This document shows, one piece after another, positions 7,959 to 16,441 of a DNA stretch of 64,000 nt. The first letter of the stretch is position 1; each line of letters starts with the position of its first letter. Origin of the DNA: Caryophanales bacterium (GTDB lineage: Bacteria; Bacillota; Bacilli; Bacillales; Amphibacillaceae); NCBI GenBank assembly GCA_026168805.1, contig JAPFDS010000061.1:1-64000 (forward strand). Reading direction: 5' to 3'. The notes beneath the pieces are model-generated. The model was not told where the DNA came from. It did no database searches and worked only from the letters and a program-made list of their open reading frames with translations. The translations under genes were made by a program, and so were the position numbers.

Positions 7959-9398
7959 CTACACAACTTGAATCGTTCCTCGCAGTTCAGCTGAAACAGT
8001 GCCATGTTTTTCGATATAATTCTTAAGTGCATCAATTGCATGTGTTTTTAAATGGTGGCGATCCTTACCGTATTTGTTAGGTACCCCTTGAACAGTAACA
8101 AAAGCTACATCATAAGTTCTCATTTTTTCGACGCGTTCTCCATTAATAAATAAATCTTGAATCCGGGTTCCTCTCGGATTTTCAATTTTAATATACATGT
8201 TCATACCTAGTGCTCGTTTTGTATACCCGCCCATTTGGTCATATGGGTTGCTTGAAAATGTGTTCTCAAGGTTTTCTTCAAGCATGTCCAGTATTTCCTC
8301 ACCAGTTAGTTTGACCTTTGAAACAGGTGGGTTTGTTGGAATGATGTTCCATATATCATTCATGTTGATCGGACCTGCAAGAATTGGTGCGCCATAACGC
8401 CATCCATTTGAAAAAGCTACTTCAGCACCAGTACTATCGAGCAATGCTTGCAGAAGAAGATTGTCCATCGTTGTTTCGAGCTGTGCATACCGATGTAAAT
8501 GTGTTGATGTTTGGCCAATGACTGTTTCTAACATATCTTTATTTGTCTCATGTACACGATCGACAAGCTTTTGCATATTGACATCAGGCGTTATGTCTTC
8601 AGCGACTTCCATAAGCTCATGGTGAAAGTGAGCAATCTTACCATTTTCAACCTCAAGATCAAGTCTACCAACAAATGTGCCATGAGAACCAGATTGAATA
8701 ATAATTGTGTCATTGATGACGACTGGTTCCATCATTCGATTGTGCGTATGTCCGCTTAAAAGAATATCAATTCCGGCCACTTCATGAGCTAGTTTTGCTT
8801 CTTGAGGAAAGCCAAAGTGAGATAAAACGACAATAAGATCCACATTTTTTTCTTCACGTAATTGCTGGATCATGGATGGTAATTCGGTATTTCCAAGTGT
8901 AAAATAAATCCCTGAATGAAAGTGTTCAGGCATCATTTTGTCCACAATGTGTTCTGCAATTCCAATGACACCAATGGTGAGTCCTGCACGCTCAATGATT
9001 GTGTACGGCGGAAAGACAAGTTCATCTGTTGCTTTGTCGTAAATATTACAAGCAAGCATAGGGTAGTTGAGCTTAGAAACAATGTTTTCGAACTGTTTCG
9101 GTCCGTAAGCAAATTCCCAATGAGCCGTCATGCCGTCAAGCTCTAGAGCATTTACCAGTGGAACGATCGCTTCACCCTGACTAGAGACAGCGGGGTAGGT
9201 TCCATGAAACGTGTCCCCATTATCAAGTGCTAGGACCCCATCAGGATTTTCTTTTCGTGTTTCGTTAAAAATCGTTTGAATCCGCCCATATCCACCTGCA
9301 TGTCGAAATGTTTCTTTCCCATTTTCAATAAACATTTCCGGATGACAGTCAATGTAGCCATGGATATCATTGATTTGCATAATGGTAAGTTTGTGCAT
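7959..9398 (-). CDS. yunD: Cytosolic bifunctional metallophosphatase/5'-nucleotidase (YunD-like)
   Basis: A 479-residue calcineurin-like phosphoesterase joined to a 5'-nucleotidase C-terminal domain. Metal-site motifs are clear: NDIHGYID at residue 10, LDNGDTFHG near 59, VVLSHFGFPQE near 190 and SGHTHNRMM near 215. The C-terminal domain (about 300-479) has the substrate-stacking type sequence FSNGWRYGAPI and IWNIIPTNPPV. There is no signal peptide, unlike the secreted UshA type, matching B. subtilis YunD in length and layout. The ATG follows CTGGAGGGATG. It likely hydrolyses nucleotides or nucleotide sugars in the cytoplasm. Confidence 0.8.
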   Translation of the reverse strand: MHKLTIMQINDIHGYIDCHPEMFIENGKETFRHAGGYGRIQTIFNETRKENPDGVLALDNGDTFHGTYPAVSSQGEAIVPLVNALELDGMTAHWEFAYGPKQFENIVSKLNYPMLACNIYDKATDELVFPPYTIIERAGLTIGVIGIAEHIVDKMMPEHFHSGIYFTLGNTELPSMIQQLREEKNVDLIVVLSHFGFPQEAKLAHEVAGIDILLSGHTHNRMMEPVVINDTIIIQSGSHGTFVGRLDLEVENGKIAHFHHELMEVAEDITPDVNMQKLVDRVHETNKDMLETVIGQTSTHLHRYAQLETTMDNLLLQALLDSTGAEVAFSNGWRYGAPILAGPINMNDIWNIIPTNPPVSKVKLTGEEILDMLEENLENTFSSNPYDQMGGYTKRALGMNMYIKIENPRGTRIQDLFINGERVEKMRTYDVAFVTVQGVPNKYGKDRHHLKTHAIDALKNYIEKHGTVSAELRGTIQVV

Positions 9399-9542
9399 CT
9401 ACATCCCTCCAGATTCTTTGTGAAAGATTAGCGAAAAGACTACTATTGTGCATATGGTTTGCTCGATTGCCGTTGTATTCTATTTACCCTCGAGTGTAAC
9501 ATAGAACATTTTTTGATAATAACGATTGATTCAGAAAAACAC

Positions 9543-9578
9543 AAAAATGCTCTTGAGAACATATCTCAAAAGCATTTT
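9543..9578 (-). terminator. Rho-independent terminator after the TauE/SafE gene
   Basis: On the minus strand AAAATGCTTTTGAGA pairs with TCTCAAGAGCATTTT, followed by TGTGTTTTT. It lies between the permease stop (9593) and the phosphoesterase start (9398), isolating the two. Confidence 0.8.
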
Positions 9579-9592
9579 CAACATTCATTCAT

Positions 9593-10345
9593 TTAAAAAA
9601 TAAGTAATCGAATCGAGAGTAAAGAAATAATAATGATAATAAAGATTTGCAACTTTCGCTCGGATATTCGCATAGCAAAAGAACTGCCAAACCATCCGCC
9701 AATTCCACTTCCTGCGGCTAAAACAATCGCATATCCCCAATTGACATGGCCATTCACTATAAAAATAACGGTTGAAAACAATAAATATAACGTCGTTACT
9801 ACTGTTTTAATACTATGCATATCTGCAAGTTTAATATTTCTAGTTAATAATGTTAGGAAGGCAATGATTAAAAATCCAACGCCTGCTTGAATAAATCCGC
9901 CATAAAAACCAACGAGCATAAATACCAAAAATAATAAAACCGATTGTTGATTGCCTGTTTTTACTTTATCTCTTCTAAACCTTTCATGCGGTCTAAAAAT
10001 CATTAATAAAAGAACACCGACCATCACGAATGCTAGGATTCGGTTAAACATTTCACCTGATAATGTAACCGCATAAAAAGCACCTACGAGTGAACCGATA
10101 ATCGTAGGAATCGCTAACTCAATACTAAACTTCCAGTAAATTCGTTTTGCCCTATGAAATCCAACCATCGCAGAAATGTTTTGTACAATAATGGCGATAC
10201 GATTTGTACCGTTTGCAGTAGCAGAAGGTAGACCAAAAAAGATGAGTATCGGAAGAGATATAAGTGAACCGCCGGCAGACATAATATTGATCACTCCGAC
10301 AAAAAGTCCGAGGATAAATAATCCAATGATGATTTCAATCGACAT
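9593..10345 (-). CDS. TauE/SafE family permease
   Basis: A 250-residue membrane protein with about seven or eight hydrophobic helices. It shows the family's two related halves: IGLFILGLFVGVINIMSAGG with SLPILIFFGLPSATANGTNR near the start, and VGFYGGFIQAGVGFLIIAFL in the middle followed by TVVTTLYLLFS. The family exports or imports sulfonates, sulfite and other small organic anions. The ATG follows AAGGAGTACG. It is a single-gene unit with its own terminator, so there is no context for its substrate. Confidence 0.85.
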   Translation of the reverse strand: MSIEIIIGLFILGLFVGVINIMSAGGSLISLPILIFFGLPSATANGTNRIAIIVQNISAMVGFHRAKRIYWKFSIELAIPTIIGSLVGAFYAVTLSGEMFNRILAFVMVGVLLLMIFRPHERFRRDKVKTGNQQSVLLFLVFMLVGFYGGFIQAGVGFLIIAFLTLLTRNIKLADMHSIKTVVTTLYLLFSTVIFIVNGHVNWGYAIVLAAGSGIGGWFGSSFAMRISERKLQIFIIIIISLLSIRLLIF

Positions 10346-10540
10346 AAGTGTTCGTACTCCTTATCTTAGATGACTACATGAAAAACAATTGCTATATGAT
10401 TTTGTAAAGTAATGAAAACATACCACTTACACGGGTTTTTGTCTATCAATGTACACCATCTCAACAGCCAAGAAAAGCTACATGGGTTGTCTTTTATGTG
10501 TATAATTAGTTACTACTAAACATTCTAGAGGAAGAGTAGG

Positions 10541-10642
10541 ATGTCGGTGGAGGTTTTAAATTATTACCCGGGAAATAATTGGCGATTCGTGACCGAAGGA
10601 ACTGTCGTAAGAAGGCTGAAAATGATCATAGCTTATGAATGA
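10541..10642 (+). CDS. Possible 33-residue small ORF
   Basis: ATG 10541 follows AGAGGAAGAGTAGG and opens a frame of 33 codons that ends at TGA 10642, 21 bases before the ammonia-lyase start. The peptide (MSVEVLNYYPGNNWRFVTEG...) matches no family I know. It could be a leader peptide, a gene fragment or chance. The rest of the 10346-10663 gap shows nothing clear. Confidence 0.2.
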   Translation: MSVEVLNYYPGNNWRFVTEGTVVRRLKMIIAYE

Positions 10643-10663
10643 ATAAAAAACAGGAGGTATATT

Positions 10664-11887
10664 ATGGTTGAAATAACAGCAGACCATGTAAAGTGGATTA
10701 GAAATTATCATTACTCATCATCATTTAACGCACAAGAACTCGACTTATTTAATGAACGTAAAGTTAAAGATATTTTAACGTTTCAACAAACCCATGAGAA
10801 ATATGCTAAGACCCCATTGATTTCACTAACAGAGTTAGCGGCCCATTTACGTGTAAAAGATATTTTGGTGAAAGATGAATCTGTTCGATTTGGGTTACAA
10901 GCATTTAAAGTGATGGGCGGAATATATGCGATCGGCAAATATATAAGCAAAAAGTTAGGAAAAGATATAAAGGATCTCTCTTTTGCGGAACTGCAATCGC
11001 CTGAAGTAAAGGAACAACTAGGAGAAATTACATTTATTTCTTCCACAGACGGAAACCATGGTCGTGGTGTTGCTTGGGCAGCAAGAGAGCTTGGTCAAAA
11101 GTCGGTTATTTATCTACCTAAAGGTTCCACAGAGGAAAGGCTACAAGCAATTCAAAAAGACGGAGCACATGCAGAGATAACAGATTTGAATTATGACGAT
11201 ACGGTTCACATGTGTTCACAGCTAGCACAGGAGAATGATTGGGTGATGGTGCAAGATACTGCATGGGAAGGATATGAAGAAATTCCGCTTTGGATCATGC
11301 AAGGGTATGCATCTATGGCGTTTGAAATCACTGAAGAATTAGAACGTGAAAAGAAAGATCCACCTACACATATTATTTTACAAGCAGGTGTTGGTTCATT
11401 TGCGGCTGCAATCACTGCTTATTTTATGAGTAATTATCGTGAAGCACCGCCAAAATTCATTGTCGTTGAACCGAGACTCGCAGATTGTTATTATCAATCC
11501 TTTGCACAAGGAACAGGGGAAATCGTACCAGTTACAGGGCATATGAATTCGATTATGGCAGGTTTATGTTGTGGAATCCCGAACAATCGCGCCTTCCGAA
11601 TCTTAAGCCAGTACGCTTGGGCATCCTTTTCATGTGATGATACGCTTGCTGCTTTAGGCATGCGTGTACTAGGCAATCCACTAGGGGAAGACGTTCGAAT
11701 TGTTTCAGGTGAATCTGGTGCAATTCCTTTAGGACTACTCTATTACATTCGCAGATTTGCCGAAAAAGAAGTGTCTGAAACATTGAATCTTGATGAGGAT
11801 AGTCGAGTGTTAGTTATTAATACAGAGGGAGCTACAGACGAAGAGTCCTATCGCGATATTGTTTGGAGAGGGAAGTATCGTAGTTAA
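10664..11887 (+). CDS. dpaL: Diaminopropionate ammonia-lyase
   Basis: A 407-residue PLP enzyme of fold type II that splits 2,3-diaminopropionate into pyruvate and two ammonia molecules (YgeX type). LQAFKVMGGIYAIGK near residue 78 supplies the PLP lysine; SSTDGNHGRGVAWAARELG near 127 is the typical substrate loop; ILQAGVGSFAAAITAYF near 243 is the glycine-rich cofactor loop, and NTEGATDEESYR near 388 closes the protein as in known DpaL. The length is normal. AGGAGGTATATT precedes the ATG and a terminator follows at 11908-11935, so it is monocistronic. I see no sigma-54 promoter in front of it, unlike the transporters downstream. Confidence 0.9.
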   Translation: MVEITADHVKWIRNYHYSSSFNAQELDLFNERKVKDILTFQQTHEKYAKTPLISLTELAAHLRVKDILVKDESVRFGLQAFKVMGGIYAIGKYISKKLGKDIKDLSFAELQSPEVKEQLGEITFISSTDGNHGRGVAWAARELGQKSVIYLPKGSTEERLQAIQKDGAHAEITDLNYDDTVHMCSQLAQENDWVMVQDTAWEGYEEIPLWIMQGYASMAFEITEELEREKKDPPTHIILQAGVGSFAAAITAYFMSNYREAPPKFIVVEPRLADCYYQSFAQGTGEIVPVTGHMNSIMAGLCCGIPNNRAFRILSQYAWASFSCDDTLAALGMRVLGNPLGEDVRIVSGESGAIPLGLLYYIRRFAEKEVSETLNLDEDSRVLVINTEGATDEESYRDIVWRGKYRS

Positions 11888-11907
11888 ATTATAATTATTA
11901 AGTTAAC

Positions 11908-11935
11908 CAAAGTCCCTCAAAAATGAGGGACTTTG
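11908..11935. terminator. Terminator after dpaL
   Basis: CAAAGTCCCTCA pairs with TGAGGGACTTTG around a short A-rich loop. It separates dpaL from the convergent NhaC-type gene. Confidence 0.8.
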
Positions 11936-11984
11936 TTATGGAATAGTATATTAGGTTACGTTTTCTAGTAAAGAAGCAGGTATG

Positions 11985-13406
11985 TTATTCAATTTCTTCT
12001 TTAGTTGCTGCAGCTTCTTTTTTCGCATCTTTATCTTTATCCCAGAAAAACCAACCCATGTAACCATATAAGAGTGTGATAATGACTACGATAAAGTTAT
12101 ACCATAGGAATGGCAGGTATGAAACTGTGGAAATACCTAGAGTAGTAGCCATAAATACTCCTGCATCCGTCCACGGAATCATTGGAACGGTTACAGTTCC
12201 GCCACCTTCAGAGTTTCTTGATAATACTCTCCGATCAACGTTTCTATCTTCATATAACTGTTCAGTAGTTTTTGAGCCTGTAATTACACCAACATAAGCA
12301 GCACTTCCGAATAAATTTCCGAAGAAAGCTGTAATTACTGTTGAGAATGTAAGTTTTCCAGTACTATCTTTTACCCAACCAGTAAATAAATCTGCTATTG
12401 CTCTTAGGATACCTAACTCATCTAGTAGACCACCTAACCCTAAAGCTAGTAAAATTAGAGCAATTACACCGAGCATGGATTCAATTCCACCTGTGTTTAA
12501 TAAATCATTTAAAAACTGACTTTCTGAGCTAATCTCAAATCCAGAATACGATGTCGTTATTGCTGCGACAAGATCCATCCCTTGGAAAGCGGCAGCCCAT
12601 ATGATTCCTAGCAGAGCACCAAAAGCTATTACAGGAATAGATGGTTTATCCATGGCTAATAGTATAATAACAATACCAAGGGGAATTAGCATATACCACT
12701 GAATATTAAATGTATTAATTAAATCAGAAGCAGCTGCTTCAGCTTGTGATAAATCGGGATTACCTCCAACATACAAGAAGCCAACAACGGTAAATAATAC
12801 TGCTGTTATAATATATGCAGGAACACTTACTGGTAACATTCCTTTTACGTGTTCCATTACAGGGACTTTTGTCAGTGAAGCTGTCATGACTGTTGTATCT
12901 GATAAAGGAGATAGTTTATCCCCAACATATGCCCCAGAAATAACTGCACCTGCTACTAACGGTAGTGGAATCCCAAAACTGGCCCCTACAGCCATCATCG
13001 CTATTCCACTTGTACCAACCGCACCGAAAGACGTACCAGTGGTAAGGGAGGTAATGGATAATAAAATCATAGCAACTACTAAAAAGATACTTGGATGGAT
13101 AATTTCTAATCCATAGTAAATAAGTGACGGGACAATACCTCCTGCGATCCATGTCCCAATCAAAGCCCCGACAGTGAATAAAATCAATGTTGCTTCCAAA
13201 CCTTTAGAAATACCAGTAATAATAGATTGTTGAAGATTTAAATACGTATGACCTAACTTCAATCCTAGACCGATCATTATAAACCAAGATGCAAACAAAG
13301 GAATTTGAAAAGGTATATCAAATATTGCTACAGACACAGACATCATAGTAAGAAAAATCGCTAACACTATAAACACTTCATACAATTTAGGCGCTTTCGG
13401 ATTCAA
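11985..13406 (-). CDS. nhaC: NhaC family antiporter under a sigma-54 promoter
   Basis: A 473-residue polytopic membrane protein with the NhaC motifs TGTSFGAVGTSGIAMM near residue 123, GAYVGDKLSPLSDTTVMTA near 158 and MIPWTDAGVFMATTLG near 410. It is a different subtype from the transporter at 2500-3975. The start is TTG 13406, chosen because GGAGG stands 8 bases upstream. A sigma-54 type promoter lies at 13535-13551 on the same strand, with a cre-like site between promoter and gene. Being in the regulon of the proline-degrading genes suggests it moves an amino acid or carboxylate rather than only sodium; the cargo is not shown. Confidence 0.85.
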   Translation of the reverse strand: MNPKAPKLYEVFIVLAIFLTMMSVSVAIFDIPFQIPLFASWFIMIGLGLKLGHTYLNLQQSIITGISKGLEATLILFTVGALIGTWIAGGIVPSLIYYGLEIIHPSIFLVVAMILLSITSLTTGTSFGAVGTSGIAMMAVGASFGIPLPLVAGAVISGAYVGDKLSPLSDTTVMTASLTKVPVMEHVKGMLPVSVPAYIITAVLFTVVGFLYVGGNPDLSQAEAAASDLINTFNIQWYMLIPLGIVIILLAMDKPSIPVIAFGALLGIIWAAAFQGMDLVAAITTSYSGFEISSESQFLNDLLNTGGIESMLGVIALILLALGLGGLLDELGILRAIADLFTGWVKDSTGKLTFSTVITAFFGNLFGSAAYVGVITGSKTTEQLYEDRNVDRRVLSRNSEGGGTVTVPMIPWTDAGVFMATTLGISTVSYLPFLWYNFIVVIITLLYGYMGWFFWDKDKDAKKEAAATKEEIE

Positions 13407-13509
13407 TTAAAAAACCTCCTATTTTTAATAAACACTATGGATCGTTATTGAAAAAAATGACAAGGTTATTTATATTCACCTCCATTGATTCAATTTCAAT
13501 CCTCTTTCA

Positions 13510-13523
13510 CGCAAGCGCTTTCA
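13510..13523. promoter_or_regulatory. cre-like CcpA site
   Basis: On the minus strand the sequence TGAAAGCGCTTGCG closely fits the catabolite-responsive element of Bacillota (TGNAANCGNNNNCN). It lies 12 bases downstream of the sigma-54 promoter for the NhaC gene, where bound CcpA could block transcription when good sugars are present. Confidence 0.5.
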
Positions 13524-13534
13524 ATAACAAGTGT

Positions 13535-13551
13535 TGCAACTATTGCGCCAA
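13535..13551 (-). promoter_or_regulatory. Sigma-54 promoter of the NhaC gene
   Basis: TTGGCGCAATAGTTGCA on the minus strand gives GG and GC with the 12-base step required by sigma-54. The -24 element is GGCGC rather than the GGCAT of the other sites in this window. Confidence 0.7.
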
Positions 13552-13574
13552 TTCTAAAAGCAGTGGCAACTTAT

Positions 13575-14477
13575 TTATCGACTTCTTTTAAGAAGCATCC
13601 GATCAGCTAATCCTGAACCGAGGAAGACACTAATAACTATTGATATAAACGCCAATACTTGAATGAGTTTTATTTGTTCATTCAAAAATATACTCGAGCC
13701 AATTAGTGCAAAAAATGGTGTCATATTATTAAAAATGGAGACTTTTCCAGGTCCAATTTGTGGAATTGCATTGTTGTACAAGTAATGACCGACCCCAGTT
13801 GCCAAAATACCTGACATTAAAAATGCTCCCCAACCAATTGCATTGCCATGTGTCAATTGATGTAGTTGACCAGGTTCAATTACTTGGCTCAACAAAAATA
13901 ATAAACCTGATCCGATAAGCAACATATAACCTGTGATTAAACTTGCTCTCATCGTTTCTGATGTTTGTTTAATAAAAATAAAACTTAACGCTTGGGTAAT
14001 AACAGCGAAAGCAATGAAAATATCACCTCCATTAATAGTAATATTTCCACCGGCACCAAATAGTACGATGATTGATACTCCGCCTAGTCCAATTACTAAA
14101 CCAATTATCCGAAGCGTTGTTAATCTTTCCTTTAAGAGAATCGAAGCAAAAATAGATGTAGTTAGGGGAACGGTTCCAAGGATTAGTCCAGAGTTTGAAG
14201 CGGTTGTTTCTGTTAAACCAACAGATAAGAAATAATGATGACCAACAACACCGGTAAAAGTAGCGAATAAAATAAAGATAAACTCTTGTTTGCTAGGTAA
14301 CCGTATTTCCTTTGTGAACCATAGAATAAGCCATACGACAATTGCGGCTATAAACACTCGAAGTGATGTGATAGTAACCGCTGGAAATTGGTCAACAATT
14401 ACTTTAATTGCTACCACATTTAAACCCCATAAAAACATTACGAAAACAATGGTTGTGTAAATAATTGATAATCTCAC
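13575..14477 (-). CDS. EamA/DMT family transporter
   Basis: A 300-residue inner-membrane carrier with ten predicted helices in two EamA repeats. Typical features are MFLWGLNVVAIKVIVDQFPA at the N-terminus, SVGLTETTASNSGLILGTVP with ASILLKERLT in the first repeat, and YLYNNAIPQIGPGKVSIF with SIFLNEQIK in the second. The family exports amino acids and metabolites. I start at GTG 14477 because GAGGA lies 8-12 bases upstream; a TTG at 14501 would add eight residues. It is divergent from a proline-racemase gene, and both have sigma-54 promoters, so it may move proline-related compounds; that is inference. Confidence 0.82.
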   Translation of the reverse strand: MRLSIIYTTIVFVMFLWGLNVVAIKVIVDQFPAVTITSLRVFIAAIVVWLILWFTKEIRLPSKQEFIFILFATFTGVVGHHYFLSVGLTETTASNSGLILGTVPLTTSIFASILLKERLTTLRIIGLVIGLGGVSIIVLFGAGGNITINGGDIFIAFAVITQALSFIFIKQTSETMRASLITGYMLLIGSGLLFLLSQVIEPGQLHQLTHGNAIGWGAFLMSGILATGVGHYLYNNAIPQIGPGKVSIFNNMTPFFALIGSSIFLNEQIKLIQVLAFISIVISVFLGSGLADRMLLKRSR

Positions 14478-14534
14478 GGCTTGTTCCTCATTTCTACCCA
14501 ATCTTTTATATCTTTTACGACTACATTATTATAT

Positions 14535-14552
14535 AAGCAACTTTTATGCCGA
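14535..14552 (-). promoter_or_regulatory. Sigma-54 promoter of the EamA transporter
   Basis: On the minus strand TCGGCATAAAAGTTGCT matches the -24/-12 form with correct 12-base GG-to-GC step. It lies 58 bases before the GTG start. Confidence 0.8.
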
Positions 14553-14651
14553 GTGTATCAAGTTTTATATAAAACGATCCTGTATCTTTACTTCCGATCC
14601 TATTAACCGTTAATGATTCAGTTCTATTTTGACATTTGGTAAGATAACAAA

Positions 14652-14700
14652 CTGTAAAAATAATTTAAAAAACAAAAGATTGTATAATATATTTTTACAG
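14652..14700. promoter_or_regulatory. Candidate enhancer (activator) site between divergent sigma-54 promoters
   Basis: CTGTAAAAATA at 14652 and TATTTTTACAG at 14690 are perfect inverted repeats around an AT-rich core. The site lies about 100 bases upstream of the EamA promoter and about 57 bases upstream of the racemase promoter, so one activator site could serve both. CTGTAAAAAT recurs near other sigma-54 promoters here (27227, 41861). Confidence 0.5.
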
Positions 14701-14754
14701 AAAAAGTATGTTTCTTATTGTAACGAACTGTTTCATGAGCTTGGAAGGCGATTT

Positions 14755-14771
14755 ACGGCATCATTCTTGCA
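14755..14771 (+). promoter_or_regulatory. Sigma-54 promoter of the first racemase gene
   Basis: ACGGCATCATTCTTGCA has GGCAT and TTGCA with the correct 12-base step, about 87 bases before the ATG. Nineteen bases around it (TTACGGCATCATTCTTGCA) are identical to the promoter of the prolyl oligopeptidase on the other strand at 25749-25767. Confidence 0.85.
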
Positions 14772-14857
14772 TAAATTAGAAATGGCTATTATCAAAGATT
14801 GTATGTGTATACAACATTGAGACAAAATGTTGAAACACAATAGGGAGGAGAGATCAA

Positions 14858-15859
14858 ATGCAATTTAATCGATTAATTAGTACTGTTGACGTTCATGTAT
14901 ATGGAGAGCCACTTCGAATTATTACAGGTGGTTGGCCTGAGATTAAAGGGGTTACACAGCCCGAGAGAAGAGCTTATTGTAAAGAGAATCACGACCATCT
15001 CCGTAAAACATTAATGAATGAACCACGAGGCCATCATGGAATGTATGGTTGTATTATTACACCGCCGGCAACTGAACATGCTGATTTTGGTGTTTTATTT
15101 ATGCACAATGAAGGCTGGAGTACGATGTGTGGTCATGGGATTATTGCTGTTATCACAATGGGCGTTGAAACAGGTAAATTTGAAGTAGAAAATGATGAAC
15201 GCAAATTTATTATTGATAGCCCAGCAGGTGAAGTGATTGCATATGTCACATGTGAAGATGGTGAAATTGTCGATATTTCCTTTGAAAATGTACCTTCATT
15301 TTTATATAAGAAGGATTATCCAATCGAACTTGATGGACGTTCATTTAATGTCGACATTTCATTCGGTGGTGCGTTTTATGCAATCGTTAACAGTAAGGAT
15401 GTAGGATTAGATGTAACGAAAGAAAACATCGTAGAAATTCAAGAACTAGGAATGGAGATCAAGCATTATATTGAAGGTACTATGAAAGTACAGCATCCAT
15501 TACAATCTGATTTGCAAGATATTTATGGAGTCATTTTCTCAGATGAGCCCAATAACAAAAAAGCGGACTTGCGTAATGTAACTATATTTGCCGATCGTCA
15601 AATCGATCGTTCACCTTGTGGTACGGGAACAAGTGCTAGAGTAGCAACGCTTCACGCTAGAGGTTCGCTAAAAGAAGGAGAAGAATTTTTGCATGAAGGA
15701 ATCACTGACGGAATATTTACGAGTGAAATTCTTTCACAAACAAAAGTGGATACATTTGACGCAGTCGTTCCAAAAGTAGCTGGACGAGCATTTATCACAG
15801 GCTTTCATCAATTTTTAATTGATGAGAGAGACGAAATGCCAGAAGGGTTTATTATATAA
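14858..15859 (+). CDS. Proline racemase family enzyme (Cys/Cys type), paralogue 1
   Basis: A 333-residue enzyme of the proline racemase / hydroxyproline 2-epimerase family. Both catalytic cysteines are present: C91 in MCGHG and C254 in [24 protein letters not shown] near residue 53 is the usual substrate-site segment. Enzymes with two cysteines racemise or epimerise at C-alpha, whereas the dehydratase type has Thr at the second position. Proline racemase and hydroxyproline epimerase are both possible; the ADRQIDRSP context is also seen in trans-3-hydroxyproline-acting members. AGGGAGGAGAG precedes the ATG. It has its own sigma-54 promoter and a strong terminator follows. Confidence 0.88.
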   Translation: MQFNRLISTVDVHVYGEPLRIITGGWPEIKGVTQPERRAYCKENHDHLRKTLMNEPRGHHGMYGCIITPPATEHADFGVLFMHNEGWSTMCGHGIIAVITMGVETGKFEVENDERKFIIDSPAGEVIAYVTCEDGEIVDISFENVPSFLYKKDYPIELDGRSFNVDISFGGAFYAIVNSKDVGLDVTKENIVEIQELGMEIKHYIEGTMKVQHPLQSDLQDIYGVIFSDEPNNKKADLRNVTIFADRQIDRSPCGTGTSARVATLHARGSLKEGEEFLHEGITDGIFTSEILSQTKVDTFDAVVPKVAGRAFITGFHQFLIDERDEMPEGFII

Positions 15860-15934
15860 ATTATACAAAAGAACCTGATTGTGCATTAGAACAACATAGT
15901 ATATTTTTGCGTTTTATATTTCACTAACCTATTA

Positions 15935-15992
15935 AAGAACCGTGTTTTTTCATCAAACCACTTCGTTTTATGAAAAAACATGGTTCTATTTT
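15935..15992. terminator. Terminator after racemase paralogue 1
   Basis: AAGAACCGTGTTTTTTCAT pairs with ATGAAAAAACATGGTTCT and is followed by ATTTTCTT. It ends the single-gene transcript. Confidence 0.75.
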
Positions 15993-16325
15993 CTTCGACA
16001 TAATTTGACTTAATTATACACTTGGTTATTACATGTAAATATTTTTACACATAAAATGATTAATAGTAGACCTTTAGTATATTGTATCGTGCATTTTTTC
16101 TTAAATAAATAATAATGCGAAATATGTCGAATAGTACCAAAAAAATTAGGTGTAAGTAAAGTTATATATTAGCCAAAAAAGCAAGTTAGCGACAACCTTG
16201 AGAATAATCAGAACGTTATCCGCGTTGTTATGTTTCTAAAGAAAGATTGTATTTCACTTATAAATACATTTAAAATATAATGTTTTTCTGGTGAATTTAC
16301 TAGTTGTTTGTACATTTTTGATAAT
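15993..16325. other. Long upstream region of the M24 peptidase operon
   Basis: No gene is supported. It contains the palindrome TGTAAATATTTTTACA at 16034-16049, similar to the CTGTAAAAAT motif near other sigma-54 promoters and so a possible activator site, though it is about 280 bases upstream of the promoter at 16326. The rest is AT-rich with no clear structure. Confidence 0.4.
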
Positions 16326-16342
16326 TTGGCATATGAATTGCA
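16326..16342 (+). promoter_or_regulatory. Sigma-54 promoter of the M24 peptidase / peptide ABC operon
   Basis: TTGGCATATGAATTGCA matches the -24/-12 consensus with the 12-base step. It lies about 100 bases before the M24 start; no better promoter or terminator is seen between that gene and the ABC genes. Confidence 0.85.
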
Positions 16343-16441
16343 TAAGTAATTAGGCGAGTGTTTAGAAGTATTTATAAACGCTATAAAGTAAGCGTTATCA
16401 AAATGTTTATGTATAGAAAAAATATGCAAAAGGTGGTAATT

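Noticed and set aside
2500-13406. Calling the two NhaC genes plain sodium/proton antiporters
   Set aside because: The family also carries malate, lactate and amino acids, and both genes lie beside amino-acid enzymes; the cargo is left open.
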